A stretch of DNA of 27,327 nucleotides from Caulobacter sp. CCH9-E1. Its GTDB lineage: Bacteria > Pseudomonadota > Alphaproteobacteria > Caulobacterales > Caulobacteraceae. The stretch is taken from the NCBI RefSeq assembly GCF_001556515.1, contig NZ_LSJA01000148.1:1-27327 (forward strand), written 5' to 3'. The translations under genes and the position numbers were made by a program. Below are positions 16,372 to 24,504 of the stretch, one piece after another. Under the pieces are notes generated by a model, which was not told the DNA's origin, did no database searches, and saw only the letters and a program-made list of their open reading frames with translations. Numbering within the stretch: the first letter of the stretch is position 1; each line of letters opens with the position of its first letter.

Positions 16372-17571
16372 ATGAACATCCACGAACATCAAGCCAAAGC
16401 CGTACTCGCCGAGTTCGGCGCCCCCGTGCCGCGCGGCTTCGCCGCCTTCACGCCCGATGAAGCCGCCGCCGCCGCCGAAAAGCTGGGCGGTCCGGTCTTC
16501 GTCGTGAAGAGCCAGATCCACGCCGGCGGGCGCGGCAAGGGCAAGTTCGAGGGCCTGGGCCCCGACGCCAAGGGCGGCGTGCGCGTCGTCAAGTCGGTCG
16601 AAGAGGTCAAGGCCAACGCCGCCGAGATGCTCGGCCGCGTGCTGGTGACCCACCAGACCGGCCCCAAGGGCAAGCAGGTCAACCGCCTCTACATCGAAGA
16701 AGGCGCGGCGATCGCCAAGGAATTCTACCTGTCGCTGCTGGTCGACCGCGCCTCGAGCAAGGTCTCGGTCGTCGCCTCGACCGAAGGCGGCATGGACATC
16801 GAAGACGTCGCCCACTCGACGCCCGAGAAGATCCACACCTTCACCATCGACCCGGCGACGGGCGTGTGGCCGACCCACCAGCGCGCCCTGGCCAAGGCTC
16901 TGGGCCTGACCGGCGGCCTGGCCAAGGAAGCCGCCGCGCTGCTGACCCAGCTCTATACGGCGTTCATGGCCAAGGACATGGCCATGCTGGAGATCAACCC
17001 GCTGATCGTGACGGCGGATGATCACCTGCGCGTCCTCGACGCCAAGCTGTCGTTCGACGGCAACAGCCTGTTCCGTCACCCGGACATCAAGGCGCTGCGC
17101 GACGAGACCGAAGAAGACCCCAAGGAAATCGAAGCCTCGAAGTACGACCTGGCCTACATCGCCCTCGACGGCGAGATCGGCTGCATGGTCAACGGCGCGG
17201 GCCTGGCCATGGCCACCATGGACATCATCAAGCTGTACGGCGCCGAGCCGGCCAACTTCCTGGATGTCGGCGGCGGCGCCAGCAAGGAGAAGGTCACCGC
17301 GGCCTTCAAGATCATCACCGCCGATCCGGCCGTGAAGGGCATCCTGGTCAACATCTTCGGCGGCATCATGCGCTGCGACATCATCGCGGAAGGCGTCATC
17401 GCCGCCGTGAAGGAAGTCGGCCTGAAGGTTCCGCTGGTCGTCCGTCTGGAAGGCACCAACGTCGAACTCGGCAAGAAAATCATCTCGGAAAGCGGCCTGA
17501 ACGTCATCGCCGCCAACGATCTGTCTGACGGCGCCGAGAAGATCGTCGCCGCTGTGAAGGGCGCCCGCTAA
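16372..17571 (+). CDS. sucC: Succinyl-CoA ligase (ADP-forming), beta subunit
   Basis: The 399-residue beta subunit of the TCA-cycle enzyme that turns succinyl-CoA into succinate with nucleotide triphosphate synthesis. [20 protein letters not shown] is the typical start of the ATP-grasp domain; [19 protein letters not shown] (around residue 43) is the nucleotide-binding region and EINPLIV (about 206-212) a metal/nucleotide contact. The C-terminal CoA-ligase domain has [11 protein letters not shown] and the signature [16 protein letters not shown]. Length is normal for bacterial SucC. The stop codon is immediately followed by the sucD ATG with no intervening base, so the subunits should be made in equal amounts. 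A well-matched promoter lies upstream. In many alphaproteobacteria mdh precedes sucC; here a polysaccharide enzyme gene does. Confidence 0.98.
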   Translation: MNIHEHQAKAVLAEFGAPVPRGFAAFTPDEAAAAAEKLGGPVFVVKSQIHAGGRGKGKFEGLGPDAKGGVRVVKSVEEVKANAAEMLGRVLVTHQTGPKGKQVNRLYIEEGAAIAKEFYLSLLVDRASSKVSVVASTEGGMDIEDVAHSTPEKIHTFTIDPATGVWPTHQRALAKALGLTGGLAKEAAALLTQLYTAFMAKDMAMLEINPLIVTADDHLRVLDAKLSFDGNSLFRHPDIKALRDETEEDPKEIEASKYDLAYIALDGEIGCMVNGAGLAMATMDIIKLYGAEPANFLDVGGGASKEKVTAAFKIITADPAVKGILVNIFGGIMRCDIIAEGVIAAVKEVGLKVPLVVRLEGTNVELGKKIISESGLNVIAANDLSDGAEKIVAAVKGAR

Positions 17572-18456
17572 ATGTCGGTTCTGATCGGTTCGCACACCAA
17601 GGTCATCTGCCAGGGCATCACCGGCGCTCAAGGCACGTTCCACTCCGAGCAGGCCATCGCCTACGGCACCAAGATGGTCGGCGGCGTCACCCCGGGTAAG
17701 GGCGGTCAAACGCACATCGGCCTGCCGGTGTTCGACACCGTCGGCGAAGCCAAGGAAGCCACCGGCGCCGACGCCTCGGTGATCTACGTCCCGCCGCCCT
17801 TCGCGGCCGACTCGATCCTGGAGGCCATCGAAGCCGAGATCCCGCTGATCGTCTGCATCACCGAGGGCATCCCGGTGCTGGACATGGTCAAGGTCAAGAA
17901 GGCCCTGCAAGGCTCCAAGTCGCGCCTGATCGGCCCGAACTGCCCCGGCGTCCTGACGCCCGGCGAGTGCAAGATCGGCATCATGCCGGGCTCGATCTTC
18001 TCGAAGGGCTCGGTCGGCGTCGTGTCGCGCTCGGGCACCCTGACCTACGAAGCGGTTTTCCAAACCACGAACGCGGGTCTGGGCCAAACCACCGCTGTCG
18101 GCATCGGCGGCGACCCGGTCAAGGGCACCGAGTTCATCGACGTCCTGGAAATGTTCCTGGCCGACGAAGCCACCAAGTCGATCGTCATGATCGGCGAGAT
18201 CGGCGGCTCGGCCGAAGAGGACGCCGCCCAGTTCCTGAAGGACGAAGCCAAGCGCGGCCGCAAGAAGCCGATGGTCGGCTTCATCGCCGGTCGTACGGCG
18301 CCTCCCGGCCGTCACATGGGCCACGCGGGCGCGATCGTCTCGGGCGGCAAGGGCGGCGCCGAGGACAAGATCGCGGCGATGGAAAGCGCGGGCATCCGCG
18401 TCTCGCCTTCGCCGGCCAAGCTGGGCGAGACCCTGCTTGAAGTGCTCAAGGGCTAA
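17572..18456 (+). CDS. sucD: Succinyl-CoA ligase (ADP-forming), alpha subunit
   Basis: The 294-residue alpha subunit, partner of suc[21 protein letters not shown] is the CoA-binding Rossmann start, with [13 protein letters not shown] a little further on. [20 protein letters not shown] and [10 protein letters not shown] are the ligase signatures. The phosphorylated catalytic histidine is H251 in [15 protein letters not shown], matching the E. coli active-site region. It is joined to sucC without a gap, sharing its promoter. The 178-base stretch after the stop contains a hairpin with a T run and a long inverted repeat before sucA, so part of the transcription probably ends or is processed here. 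Confidence 0.98.
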   Translation: MSVLIGSHTKVICQGITGAQGTFHSEQAIAYGTKMVGGVTPGKGGQTHIGLPVFDTVGEAKEATGADASVIYVPPPFAADSILEAIEAEIPLIVCITEGIPVLDMVKVKKALQGSKSRLIGPNCPGVLTPGECKIGIMPGSIFSKGSVGVVSRSGTLTYEAVFQTTNAGLGQTTAVGIGGDPVKGTEFIDVLEMFLADEATKSIVMIGEIGGSAEEDAAQFLKDEAKRGRKKPMVGFIAGRTAPPGRHMGHAGAIVSGGKGGAEDKIAAMESAGIRVSPSPAKLGETLLEVLKG

Positions 18457-18470
18457 TTAGAACACCGAAA

Positions 18471-18499
18471 CCCCGCCTTGCGCGGGGCCCAGGTTTTTT
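18471..18499 (+). terminator. Hairpin plus T run after sucD, possible leaky terminator
   Basis: CCCCGC (18471-18476) pairs with GCGGGG (18482-18487) around a five-base loop; six T occupy 18494-18499. The T run starts six bases after the stem instead of directly, so termination may be partial, allowing readthrough into sucA. The 3' arm is shared with the longer inverted repeat described next. Confidence 0.5.
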
Positions 18500-18542
18500 G
18501 CGACCGCCAGTCGACGATCCGAAAAAATCACCTGGGCCCCGC
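18482..18542. repeat. Long inverted repeat in the sucD-sucA gap
   Basis: GCGGGGCCCAGG (18482-18493) is perfectly complementary to CCTGGGCCCCGC (18531-18542), and inside it six T (18494-18499) can pair with six A (18522-18527) past a three-base bulge. The stem would be about 18 bp with a loop near 20 bases. Its left arm overlaps the 3' arm of the hairpin at 18471-18487, so the two structures exclude each other. It may act in mRNA processing, stability or attenuation between sucCD and sucA. Confidence 0.6.
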
Positions 18543-18578
18543 CAAGCGACGGGCGCCCGGGCGATTGAGAGACTATAT

Positions 18579-18612
18579 TTACGGGCTTGCGGTAGCGCTC
18601 CCGTAAGCAAGC
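18579..18612. promoter_or_regulatory. Two interleaved inverted repeats in the sucA leader
   Basis: TTACGGG (18579-18585) pairs with CCCGTAA (18600-18606), while GCTTGC (18585-18590) pairs with GCAAGC (18607-18612). The arms interleave instead of nesting, ending 22 bases before the sucA ATG. They could be alternative mRNA folds or a DNA-binding site. A poor -10-like ACTATATT (18572-18579) is adjacent, but I see no convincing -35. Confidence 0.4.
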
Positions 18613-18634
18613 GGATCTGAAGGCGACAAAATCC

Positions 18635-21598
18635 ATGGCGGACGACGCAGGCATCATCAACCAGGTCTTGACCGAGACCAGCTTCCTCTACGGCGCCAAC
18701 GCGGCGTTCGTTGAGGACCTCTACGCCCAGTGGGCGGAGAACCCTGCCTCGGTCGAGCCCTCGTGGAACGCCTTCTTCGCCAGCCTGGCCGAACAGGCCG
18801 ACCAGGTGAAGCGCGCGGCCCAGGATCCGGCCTGGACGCCCAAGAAGGTCCCGACCGTGCGTCCGGACTGGCTGTCGGCCCTGGATGGCCAATGGGCCGC
18901 CGTCGCTCCCGCCGTCGAAGCCAAGATCGCCAAGGCCGTCGAGGGCAAGGCCCCCGGCGCCACCGCCGAAGCCGTCCGCGCCGCCACGCTGGACAGCCTG
19001 CGCGCCATCATGATGATCCGGGCCTACCGGATGCGCGGCCACCTCGCCGCCAACCTCGACCCGCTGGGCCTTGAGCCGCCGAAGCCGGCGCCGGAGCTGG
19101 ATCCGGCCACCTACGGCTTCTCGGACGCCGACTACGACCGTCCGATCTTCCTCGATTTCGTGCTGGGTCTCGAGACCGCCACGATCCGCGAGATCCTCGA
19201 CATCCTGCGCCGCACCTACTGCGGCAACGTCGGCGTGCAGTACATGCACATCTCCGACCCGGCCGAGAAGGCTTGGCTGCAGGAGCGCATCGAAGGCCGC
19301 GACAAGGAAATCACCTTCACCAAGGAAGGCAAGGTCGCCATCCTGAAGAAGCTGATCGAGGCCGAGGGCTTCGAGAAGTTCCTGCACAAGCGCTTCCCCG
19401 GCACCAAGCGCTTCGGCCTGGACGGCGGCGAGGCCATGGTCCCGGCCATGGAGCAGATCATCAAGCGCGGCGGCGCGCTGGGCGTGAAGGACATCGTCCT
19501 GGGCATGCCGCACCGCGGTCGCCTCAACGTGCTGGCCGCCGTGATGGGCAAGCCCTACCACGTGATCTTCCACGAGTTCCAAGGCGGCTCGTCGGTCCCC
19601 TCGGACGTCGAGGGCTCGGGCGACGTGAAGTATCACATGGGCGCCTCGTCGGACCGTGAGTTCGACGACAACAAGGTCCACCTGTCGCTGACGGCGAACC
19701 CGTCGCACCTGGAAATCGTCAACCCGGTGGTGATCGGCAAGGCCCGCGCCAAGCAGGCCTTCACCCTGCGCGAGCAGCCGGACGCTGGCCGCGGCCACGT
19801 CCTGCCGCTGCTGCTGCACGGCGACGCGGCCTTCGCCGGCCAGGGCGTCGTGGCCGAGTGCTTCACCCTGTCGGGCCTGAAGGGCTACCGCACGGGCGGC
19901 ACCATCCACTTCATCGTCAACAACCAGATCGGCTTCACGACCAGCCCGCGCTACTCGCGCAGCTCGCCGTACCCCTCCGACGTCGCCCTGATGGTCGAGG
20001 CCCCGATCTTCCACGTGAACGGCGACGACCCCGAAGCCGTCGTCTTCGCCTCGAAGGTCGCGACCGAGTACCGCCAGAAGTTCGGCAAGGACGTGGTCAT
20101 CGACATGTTCTGCTACCGTCGCTTCGGTCACAACGAAGGCGACGATCCGACCATGACGTCGCCGCTGATGTACGCGAAGATCAAGGGTCACCCGCCGACC
20201 CGCGAACTCTACGCCAGCCGCCTGGTCGGCGAAGGGGTCGTGACCCAAGCGGAAGTCGACGGCTGGGTCTCGGAGTTCGAGACGTTCCTCGACAAGGAAT
20301 TCGACGCGGGCAAGACCTACAAGCCGAACAAGGCCGACTGGCTGGACGGCAAGTGGGCGGGCCTGACCCTGCCGGGCGACGAGGATCGCCGCGGCAAGAC
20401 CGCCTTCCCGAAGACCCGCTTGCTCGAGCTGGGCCGCCTGATCACCACGATCCCGGACCGTATCGACGCCCACAAGACCGTGCGCCGCGCCATCGAGAAC
20501 CGTCGCGACGCGTTCGAAAAGGGCGAGGGCATCGACTGGGGCGCGGCCGAGCACCTGGCCTTCGCCACCCTGCTCGACGAAGGCTATCCGGTCCGCCTGT
20601 CGGGCCAGGACTCGGTGCGCGGCACCTTCACCCAGCGCCACTCGGATATCATCGACCAGAAGACCGAGGAGCACTACACGCCCCTCAACAACATCCGTCC
20701 GGGCCAGGCGCACTATGAAGTGATCGACTCGGCCCTGTCGGAAGAGGCGGTGCTGGGCTTCGAATACGGCTTCTCGCTGGCCGACCCGAACACCCTGACC
20801 CTGTGGGAAGGCCAGTTCGGCGACTTCGTGAACGGCGCCCAGGTCGTGATCGACCAGTTCATCAGCTCGGGCGAGCGCAAGTGGCTGCGGATGAGCGGCC
20901 TCGTCATGCTGCTGCCGCACGGCTACGAGGGCCAAGGCCCCGAGCACAGCTCGGCGCGCCTCGAGCGCTTCCTGCAGTCGTGCGCCGAAGACAACATGCA
21001 GGTGCTGAACTGCACCACGCCGGCCAACTACTTCCACGCGCTGCGTCGCCAGATGAAGCGCGAGTTCCGCAAGCCGCTGATCGTGATGTCGCCCAAGAGC
21101 CTGCTGCGCCACAAGCGCGCCGTCTCGAACCTGGCCGACTTCGCCGAAGGCTCCAGCTTCCACCGCGTGATGGTGGACGGCGCCGAGGCCGGCTGCGACG
21201 TTGGCGGCGTCACGCTGAAGAGCGACGACAAGATCAAGCGCGTCATCGTCTGCTCGGGCAAGGTCTACTTCGACCTCGTGGACCACCGCGCCAAGACGGG
21301 CCGCGACGACGTCTATCTGCTGCGTCTGGAGCAGTTCTATCCGTGGCCGATGAAGTCGCTGATGAACGTGCTCTCGCGCTTCAAGAACGCCGACCTGGTC
21401 TGGTGCCAGGAAGAGCCCAAGAACATGGGCGGCTGGACCTTCGTCGACCCGTGGCTGGAGCTGACGCTGGACAAGCTGGACATCAAGGCCAAGCGCGCGC
21501 GCTATGTCGGTCGTCCGGCCTCGGCCTCGACCGCCGCCGGCCTGATGAGCCGCCACCTGAAAGAACTCGAGACCTTCCTCAACGAGGCCTTCGCGTAA
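18635..21598 (+). CDS. sucA: 2-oxoglutarate dehydrogenase E1 component
   Basis: The 987-residue thiamine-diphosphate E1 subunit, which decarboxylates 2-oxoglutarate and passes the succinyl group to the E2 lipoyl arm. The N-terminus (SFLYGANAAFVEDLYAQW) is the family's E2/E3-docking segment. The ThDP region includes MPHRGRLN (H293), HGDAAFAGQG (395-404) and VNNQIGFTTSPRYSRS (N429-N430), with the cofactor metal contacts. QRHSDIIDQKTEEHYTPLNN begins the second half; GYEGQGPEHSSARLERFLQ and NCTTPANYFHALRRQ are diagnostic of OGDH E1. GAAGG (18619-18623) is the ribosome site. It is 178 bases after sucD with structured DNA between, and 60 bases before sucB, so it is likely both read through from sucCD and regulated separately. 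Also known as odhA. Confidence 0.98.
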   Translation: MADDAGIINQVLTETSFLYGANAAFVEDLYAQWAENPASVEPSWNAFFASLAEQADQVKRAAQDPAWTPKKVPTVRPDWLSALDGQWAAVAPAVEAKIAKAVEGKAPGATAEAVRAATLDSLRAIMMIRAYRMRGHLAANLDPLGLEPPKPAPELDPATYGFSDADYDRPIFLDFVLGLETATIREILDILRRTYCGNVGVQYMHISDPAEKAWLQERIEGRDKEITFTKEGKVAILKKLIEAEGFEKFLHKRFPGTKRFGLDGGEAMVPAMEQIIKRGGALGVKDIVLGMPHRGRLNVLAAVMGKPYHVIFHEFQGGSSVPSDVEGSGDVKYHMGASSDREFDDNKVHLSLTANPSHLEIVNPVVIGKARAKQAFTLREQPDAGRGHVLPLLLHGDAAFAGQGVVAECFTLSGLKGYRTGGTIHFIVNNQIGFTTSPRYSRSSPYPSDVALMVEAPIFHVNGDDPEAVVFASKVATEYRQKFGKDVVIDMFCYRRFGHNEGDDPTMTSPLMYAKIKGHPPTRELYASRLVGEGVVTQAEVDGWVSEFETFLDKEFDAGKTYKPNKADWLDGKWAGLTLPGDEDRRGKTAFPKTRLLELGRLITTIPDRIDAHKTVRRAIENRRDAFEKGEGIDWGAAEHLAFATLLDEGYPVRLSGQDSVRGTFTQRHSDIIDQKTEEHYTPLNNIRPGQAHYEVIDSALSEEAVLGFEYGFSLADPNTLTLWEGQFGDFVNGAQVVIDQFISSGERKWLRMSGLVMLLPHGYEGQGPEHSSARLERFLQSCAEDNMQVLNCTTPANYFHALRRQMKREFRKPLIVMSPKSLLRHKRAVSNLADFAEGSSFHRVMVDGAEAGCDVGGVTLKSDDKIKRVIVCSGKVYFDLVDHRAKTGRDDVYLLRLEQFYPWPMKSLMNVLSRFKNADLVWCQEEPKNMGGWTFVDPWLELTLDKLDIKAKRARYVGRPASASTAAGLMSRHLKELETFLNEAFA

Positions 21599-21658
21599 GC
21601 GAAGGCTCCCGTTACCAACAAACCCGCCGGACCAAGCAAGAGAGACTCGGAAAGCCCC

Positions 21659-22873
21659 ATGGCCGACATCAATACGCCCGCCCTCGGCGAATCCGTCACC
21701 GAAGCCACGGTGGCGCGCTGGACCAAGAAGGTCGGTGAGGCCGTGAAGAAGGACGAGATTCTCGTCGAGCTGGAAACCGACAAGGTTTCGCTGGAAGTGG
21801 CCTCGCCCGCTGACGGCGTCCTCTCGGCCATCGGCGCCGCCGAAGGCGCGACGGTCGTTCCCGGCACGGTCCTGGGCGTCGTGACCGAAGGCGCCGCCGC
21901 CGCCGCCGCTCCGGCCGCCCCCAAGGCCGCCGAGGCGCCGAAGCCGGCTCCGGCCGCTGCTCCGGCCCCGGCTCCTGTCGCCGCTGCCCCGGCCGCCGCG
22001 CCGGTCAGCCCGGCCCCGGCCCGCATCGCCGCTGAAAACAACCTCGACCTGTCGAAGGTCGCCGGCACCGGCAAGGACGGCCGCGTGACCAAGGGCGACG
22101 CCCTGGCCGCTCTGGAAGCCCGCGCCGCCGCCCCGGCTCCGGCCGCCGCGCCGTCGGCGCCGCGCCCCGTGCACGAGCGCGAGGAACGCGTGAAGATGAC
22201 GCGCCTGCGTCAGACGATCGCCCGCCGCCTGAAGGAAGCCCAGAACACCGCCGCCATGCTGACGACCTTCAACGAGGTCGACATGAGCGCCGTGATGGCC
22301 CTGCGCGCCCAGTACAAGGACGTCTTCGAAAAGCGCCACGGCGTGAAGCTGGGCTTCATGTCGTTCTTCACTAAGGCCGTCGTGGCCGCGCTGAAGGCGA
22401 TTCCGGACGTGAACGCCGAGATCGACGGCCAGGACATCATCTACAAGAACCACTACGACATCGGCGTCGCCGTCGGCACCGACAAGGGTCTGGTGGTTCC
22501 GGTCGTCCGTGACGCCGACGTGCTGAACCTAGCCGAGATCGAAAAGACCATCGGCGACCTCGGCAAGAAGGCCCGCACCGGCGGCCTGGCCATCGAGGAC
22601 ATGCAAGGCGGCACCTTCACGATCACCAACGGCGGCATCTACGGCTCGCTGATGTCGACCCCGATCCTGAACGCGCCGCAGTCGGGCATCCTGGGCATGC
22701 ACGCCATCAAGGAACGTCCGATGGTCGTGAACGGCAAGATCGAGATCCGTCCGATGATGTACCTGGCTTTGTCCTACGACCACCGCGTCGTCGACGGCGC
22801 CGGCGCCGTGACCTTCCTCGTGAAGGTCAAGGAAGCCCTGGAAGACCCGCAGCGCCTGCTGCTGGACCTCTAA
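21659..22873 (+). CDS. sucB: Dihydrolipoyllysine succinyltransferase, 2-oxoglutarate dehydrogenase E2
   Basis: The 404-residue core of the 2-oxoglutarate dehydrogenase complex, transferring succinyl from lipoate to CoA. The lipoyl domain (residues 1-77) carries the lipoylated lysine K42 in ETDKVSLEV. An Ala/Pro-rich flexible linker (about 78-115) precedes the E1/E3-binding domain (about 117-153: [20 protein letters not shown]), a second Ala/Pro linker, and the catalytic domain with [26 protein letters not shown] and the active site SYDHRVVDG (H375, D379). There is one lipoyl domain, normal for SucB. The 60-base gap from sucA has no terminator, so they are co-transcribed. Compact hairpins follow the stop. 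The E3 gene lies 1.9 kb downstream. Confidence 0.98.
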   Translation: MADINTPALGESVTEATVARWTKKVGEAVKKDEILVELETDKVSLEVASPADGVLSAIGAAEGATVVPGTVLGVVTEGAAAAAAPAAPKAAEAPKPAPAAAPAPAPVAAAPAAAPVSPAPARIAAENNLDLSKVAGTGKDGRVTKGDALAALEARAAAPAPAAAPSAPRPVHEREERVKMTRLRQTIARRLKEAQNTAAMLTTFNEVDMSAVMALRAQYKDVFEKRHGVKLGFMSFFTKAVVAALKAIPDVNAEIDGQDIIYKNHYDIGVAVGTDKGLVVPVVRDADVLNLAEIEKTIGDLGKKARTGGLAIEDMQGGTFTITNGGIYGSLMSTPILNAPQSGILGMHAIKERPMVVNGKIEIRPMMYLALSYDHRVVDGAGAVTFLVKVKEALEDPQRLLLDL

Positions 22874-22881
22874 GCTTCACG

Positions 22882-22900
22882 AAGCCTTCCAAGGCTTTTG
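22882..22900 (+). terminator. Short hairpin and T run after sucB
   Basis: AAGCCTT (22882-22888) and AAGGCTT (22891-22897) are inverted arms; realistic pairing is about six base pairs with a four-base loop, running into TTTTG. It is a weak intrinsic terminator candidate nine bases after the sucB stop. Confidence 0.5.
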
Positions 22901-22906
22901 CATTCG

Positions 22907-22933
22907 CGGCCCCGGCGTCCTACGTCGGGGCCG
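22907..22933. repeat. Very stable hairpin after sucB
   Basis: CGGCCCCGGCGT (22907-22918) pairs with ACGTCGGGGCCG (22922-22933) through 12 base pairs (one G-T) around CCT. No T run follows. Together with the hairpin at 22882 it probably protects or ends the sucAB mRNA. It lies 25 bases before the next gene, so it may also reduce that gene's translation. Confidence 0.6.
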
Positions 22934-22957
22934 TTCGCATTTCTGGGATCCCGCGCA

Positions 22958-23302
22958 ATGGCCAAGGACACGCTCTTTCTGCTGAAGCCGCATTTCGAGA
23001 AGGACGGCGCCCAGCGCTTTTGCCCCGACTGCGCGATGATGGAGGGCTATCTGGCGACCTATCCGGCGCTGCGCGAGGCGCTGGAGATCGTCCATGTCGA
23101 CTACGCCCGGCCGCGCGCGGCGCTAGTCGAGCGGCTGGGCGAGGCCCATCAGAACGCTCCGACCCTGGTCTTGGCGGAAGCCGCGCCGGACGCCGGTCCA
23201 CATGGTGAAATCCTCTCGGCGAACGGTCTGTCGTTCCTGACCGACGCCCGCCCGATCACCCGCTACCTGGCGGCCAAGCACGGCCTAGCCGCGCCGCTCT
23301 AG
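22958..23302 (+). CDS. DUF3088-family thioredoxin-like protein
   Basis: A 114-residue protein that I place in DUF3088. MAKDTLFLLKPHF begins a beta strand, and FCPDCAMMEG holds a CxxC pair (C22, C25) at the place of a thioredoxin-fold active site; TLVLAEAAPD and FLTDARPITRYLAAKHGL resemble the later cis-proline and C-terminal helix regions. It may be a dithiol redox or metal-binding protein; no specific role is known to me. There is no signal peptide, so it is probably cytoplasmic. I chose the ATG at 22958; an in-frame TTG at 22898 would start inside the sucB terminator hairpins. There is no obvious ribosome site. A palindrome overlaps its stop codon. Confidence 0.8.
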   Translation: MAKDTLFLLKPHFEKDGAQRFCPDCAMMEGYLATYPALREALEIVHVDYARPRAALVERLGEAHQNAPTLVLAEAAPDAGPHGEILSANGLSFLTDARPITRYLAAKHGLAAPL

Positions 23303-23312
23303 ATCTAGAGCG
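23295..23312. repeat. Perfect 18-base palindrome with CTAG cores
   Basis: CGCTCTAGATCTAGAGCG is fully symmetric and overlaps the stop codon of the DUF3088 gene. CTAG is generally rare in proteobacterial DNA, yet it occurs twice here. Related GCTCTAG words lie at 23797-23803 and 24543-24549. It may be a dispersed intergenic repeat unit or a protein-binding site. Confidence 0.5.
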
Positions 23313-23330
23313 CGTTTGGGCTGCGGTCCC

Positions 23331-23360
23331 GGATACTCTGTACTATCCGAGCGTAGATAG
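23331..23360. promoter_or_regulatory. Possible autoregulatory operator upstream of the vapB-like gene
   Basis: GGATA (23331-23335) and TATCC (23344-23348), and then CTATC (23343-23347) and GATAG (23356-23360), form two overlapping short inverted repeats ending ten bases before the antitoxin start. VapB antitoxins usually bind such sites in their own promoter. The arms are only five bases long, so this is weak. Confidence 0.25.
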
Positions 23361-23369
23361 GACGGCCCC

Positions 23370-23702
23370 ATGGGAAAGTTCGAGATCGCGCCGGCAAGGG
23401 CCAAGCTCTTCACGCACCGTGGCGGCCAGGCCGTTCAGCTGCCTGAAGGCTTTGCGTTCGAAGGCGCGGAAGTGCTTCTTCGCCGCGAGGGTAACGCCGT
23501 CATTCTGGAGCCGGCGACGGTGAAGCCGCCGCGAACGCGCGCCGAGCTTGAGGCCATGTTCGCGCGTATCGACGCCGAAGGCGGCGCCGATTTCCCCGAT
23601 CGCGATCAGCCGCCCATGCAAGAGGACGATGTGGAGGTCGCCGCCCGCATACGCGAAGCGCTTGAGCGCGCGGGTACGCCGATCGGTCCTTCGACCTCCT
23701 GA
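23370..23702 (+). CDS. VapB-type antitoxin fused to a VapC fragment
   Basis: A 110-residue reading frame. Residues 1 to about 84 are a complete VapB antitoxin: KLFTHRGGQAVQLPEGFAFE and EVLLRREGNAVILEP form the AbrB/MazE-type DNA-binding swapped hairpin, and FPDRDQPPMQE is the conserved VapB C-terminal toxin-binding tail. Instead of stopping there, the frame runs into VEVAARIREALERAGTPIGP, which is recognisable VapC (PIN toxin) sequence, and ends after a frameshift in an unrelated STS. VapB is normally 75-85 residues and followed by a separate vapC of about 130 codons. I infer a deletion that joined the antitoxin end to the toxin C-terminal third. The DNA-binding part may still be functional. 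Symbol omitted because the locus is degenerate. Confidence 0.8.
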   Translation: MGKFEIAPARAKLFTHRGGQAVQLPEGFAFEGAEVLLRREGNAVILEPATVKPPRTRAELEAMFARIDAEGGADFPDRDQPPMQEDDVEVAARIREALERAGTPIGPSTS

Positions 23703-23803
23703 TCGCGGGCCAAGCCCTGAATCGCGGTTGGACCTTGGTCACCTCGAACACGCGGGAATTTTCCCGGATCGAAGGCCTCTCCCTGGAAGACTGGTCGCTC
23801 TAG
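23625..23803 (+). pseudogene. C-terminal remnant of a VapC PIN-domain toxin
   Basis: Reading on from the antitoxin, ARIREALERAGTPIGP continues after a one-base frameshift near 23691-23694 as DLLIAGQALNRGWTLVTSN and then TREFSRIEGLSLEDW, ending in TAG at 23801-23803. This is the standard VapC C-terminus: the IGP(F/Y)D segment with an active-site aspartate and the TSNTREF motif. About 60 residues remain of about 130; the N-terminal LDTN-type aspartate and the central glutamate are gone, so no active RNase could be made. The stop overlaps the stop of the convergent VirJ-like gene within one CTAG. A one-base sequencing error could explain the frameshift but not the missing N-terminal half. Confidence 0.82.
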
Positions 23804-24504
23804 CGGCTGGCCTCCAGCACCGCGTCGCCCAGGCGGCCGTAATCGCCATTGAAGTGGTGGCCTCCGGGCAGGCGGATCTTGGCGACCTTGTCGTCGGGCA
23901 GATCGGGGCAGATATCGCGCCGCTCCTTGTCGCCGTAGACGCAGGTGATCTTCACGTCCTTCAGCGCCGCGATCGCCGGGGCGACCGGGAACGAGTCGCG
24001 CGGCGCCAGGTTCAGCCAGCTGACCGGATGGAAGCGAAGGTCGCCGTCCGGCCCGGTCCCGATCAGCACCACGCGGCTGACCTGGGCGCGCACGTCCCGC
24101 GGCAGCTTCGGGATGATCGCCGGCAGGGCGTCGGCCCCGAACGAATAGCCGATCAGCACCACCTTGCCCCGGCCCCACTGGCGCTCGTAGCCGCGCAGGG
24201 CTTTGGCGAGGTCGGCGGCGACACTGTCGACGGTGCGATCGGTTCGGAAATAGGCCAGCGAGTTGATCCCGAGCGTCGGCACGCCGTTGTCCGCCAGCCG
24301 TCGCGCCACCTTCTGGTCCAGCGGGCCCCAGCCGCCGTCGCCTGAATAGAGCACCGCCAGGGTGTCGCCGTCCTGGGCGCTGGGCGCCACGACGGGACCG
24401 GTCCAGGTCGGCGTCGATCGCGCGAAGGCGGCCGAGAAGGCGTAGACGGCGGCGACGGAGGCGAGGGCGGCGGACAGGCCAAAGAGGCGCAGGCGGGTCA
24501 TCAT
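23800..24504 (-). CDS. VirJ/AcvB-family periplasmic alpha/beta hydrolase
   Basis: A 234-residue protein with a signal peptide (LRLFGLSAALASVAAVYAF, cleavage near residue 28), so periplasmic. It fits the VirJ family: YSGDGGWGPLDQKVARRLAD, GVPTLGINSLAYF and KVVLIGYSFGADALP, with nucleophile S121; D192 (VYGDKE) and H216/H217 (PGGHHFNGDYG) are likely the other triad members. AcvB and VirJ of Agrobacterium are reported to hydrolyse lysyl-phosphatidylglycerol and to affect virulence and acid tolerance. AcvB usually accompanies the synthase gene lpiA, which is absent here. Two adjacent ATGs (24504 and 24501) could start it; neither has a clear ribosome site. Length agrees with the single-domain VirJ form. 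It runs against the flanking TCA genes and separates them. Confidence 0.87.
   Translation of the reverse strand: MMTRLRLFGLSAALASVAAVYAFSAAFARSTPTWTGPVVAPSAQDGDTLAVLYSGDGGWGPLDQKVARRLADNGVPTLGINSLAYFRTDRTVDSVAADLAKALRGYERQWGRGKVVLIGYSFGADALPAIIPKLPRDVRAQVSRVVLIGTGPDGDLRFHPVSWLNLAPRDSFPVAPAIAALKDVKITCVYGDKERRDICPDLPDDKVAKIRLPGGHHFNGDYGRLGDAVLEASR

Noticed and set aside
18579..18612. A true H-type pseudoknot in the sucA leader
   Set aside because: The loops that must cross the stems are zero to one base long, so both stems are unlikely to form together; alternative folds or a DNA site are more plausible.
21880..22160. Ala/Pro-rich repetitive sequence in sucB as a tandem repeat array
   Set aside because: It is the flexible linker expected between the lipoyl, binding and catalytic domains of an E2 protein, not a DNA repeat with a fixed unit.
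18446..22453. A 1335-codon minus-strand frame across sucA and sucB, plus similar long frames opposite the receptor (8415-11312) and the polysaccharide enzyme (13633-16137)
   Set aside because: They lie opposite confidently identified genes, have shadow-type composition and no signal peptide, domain or ribosome site.
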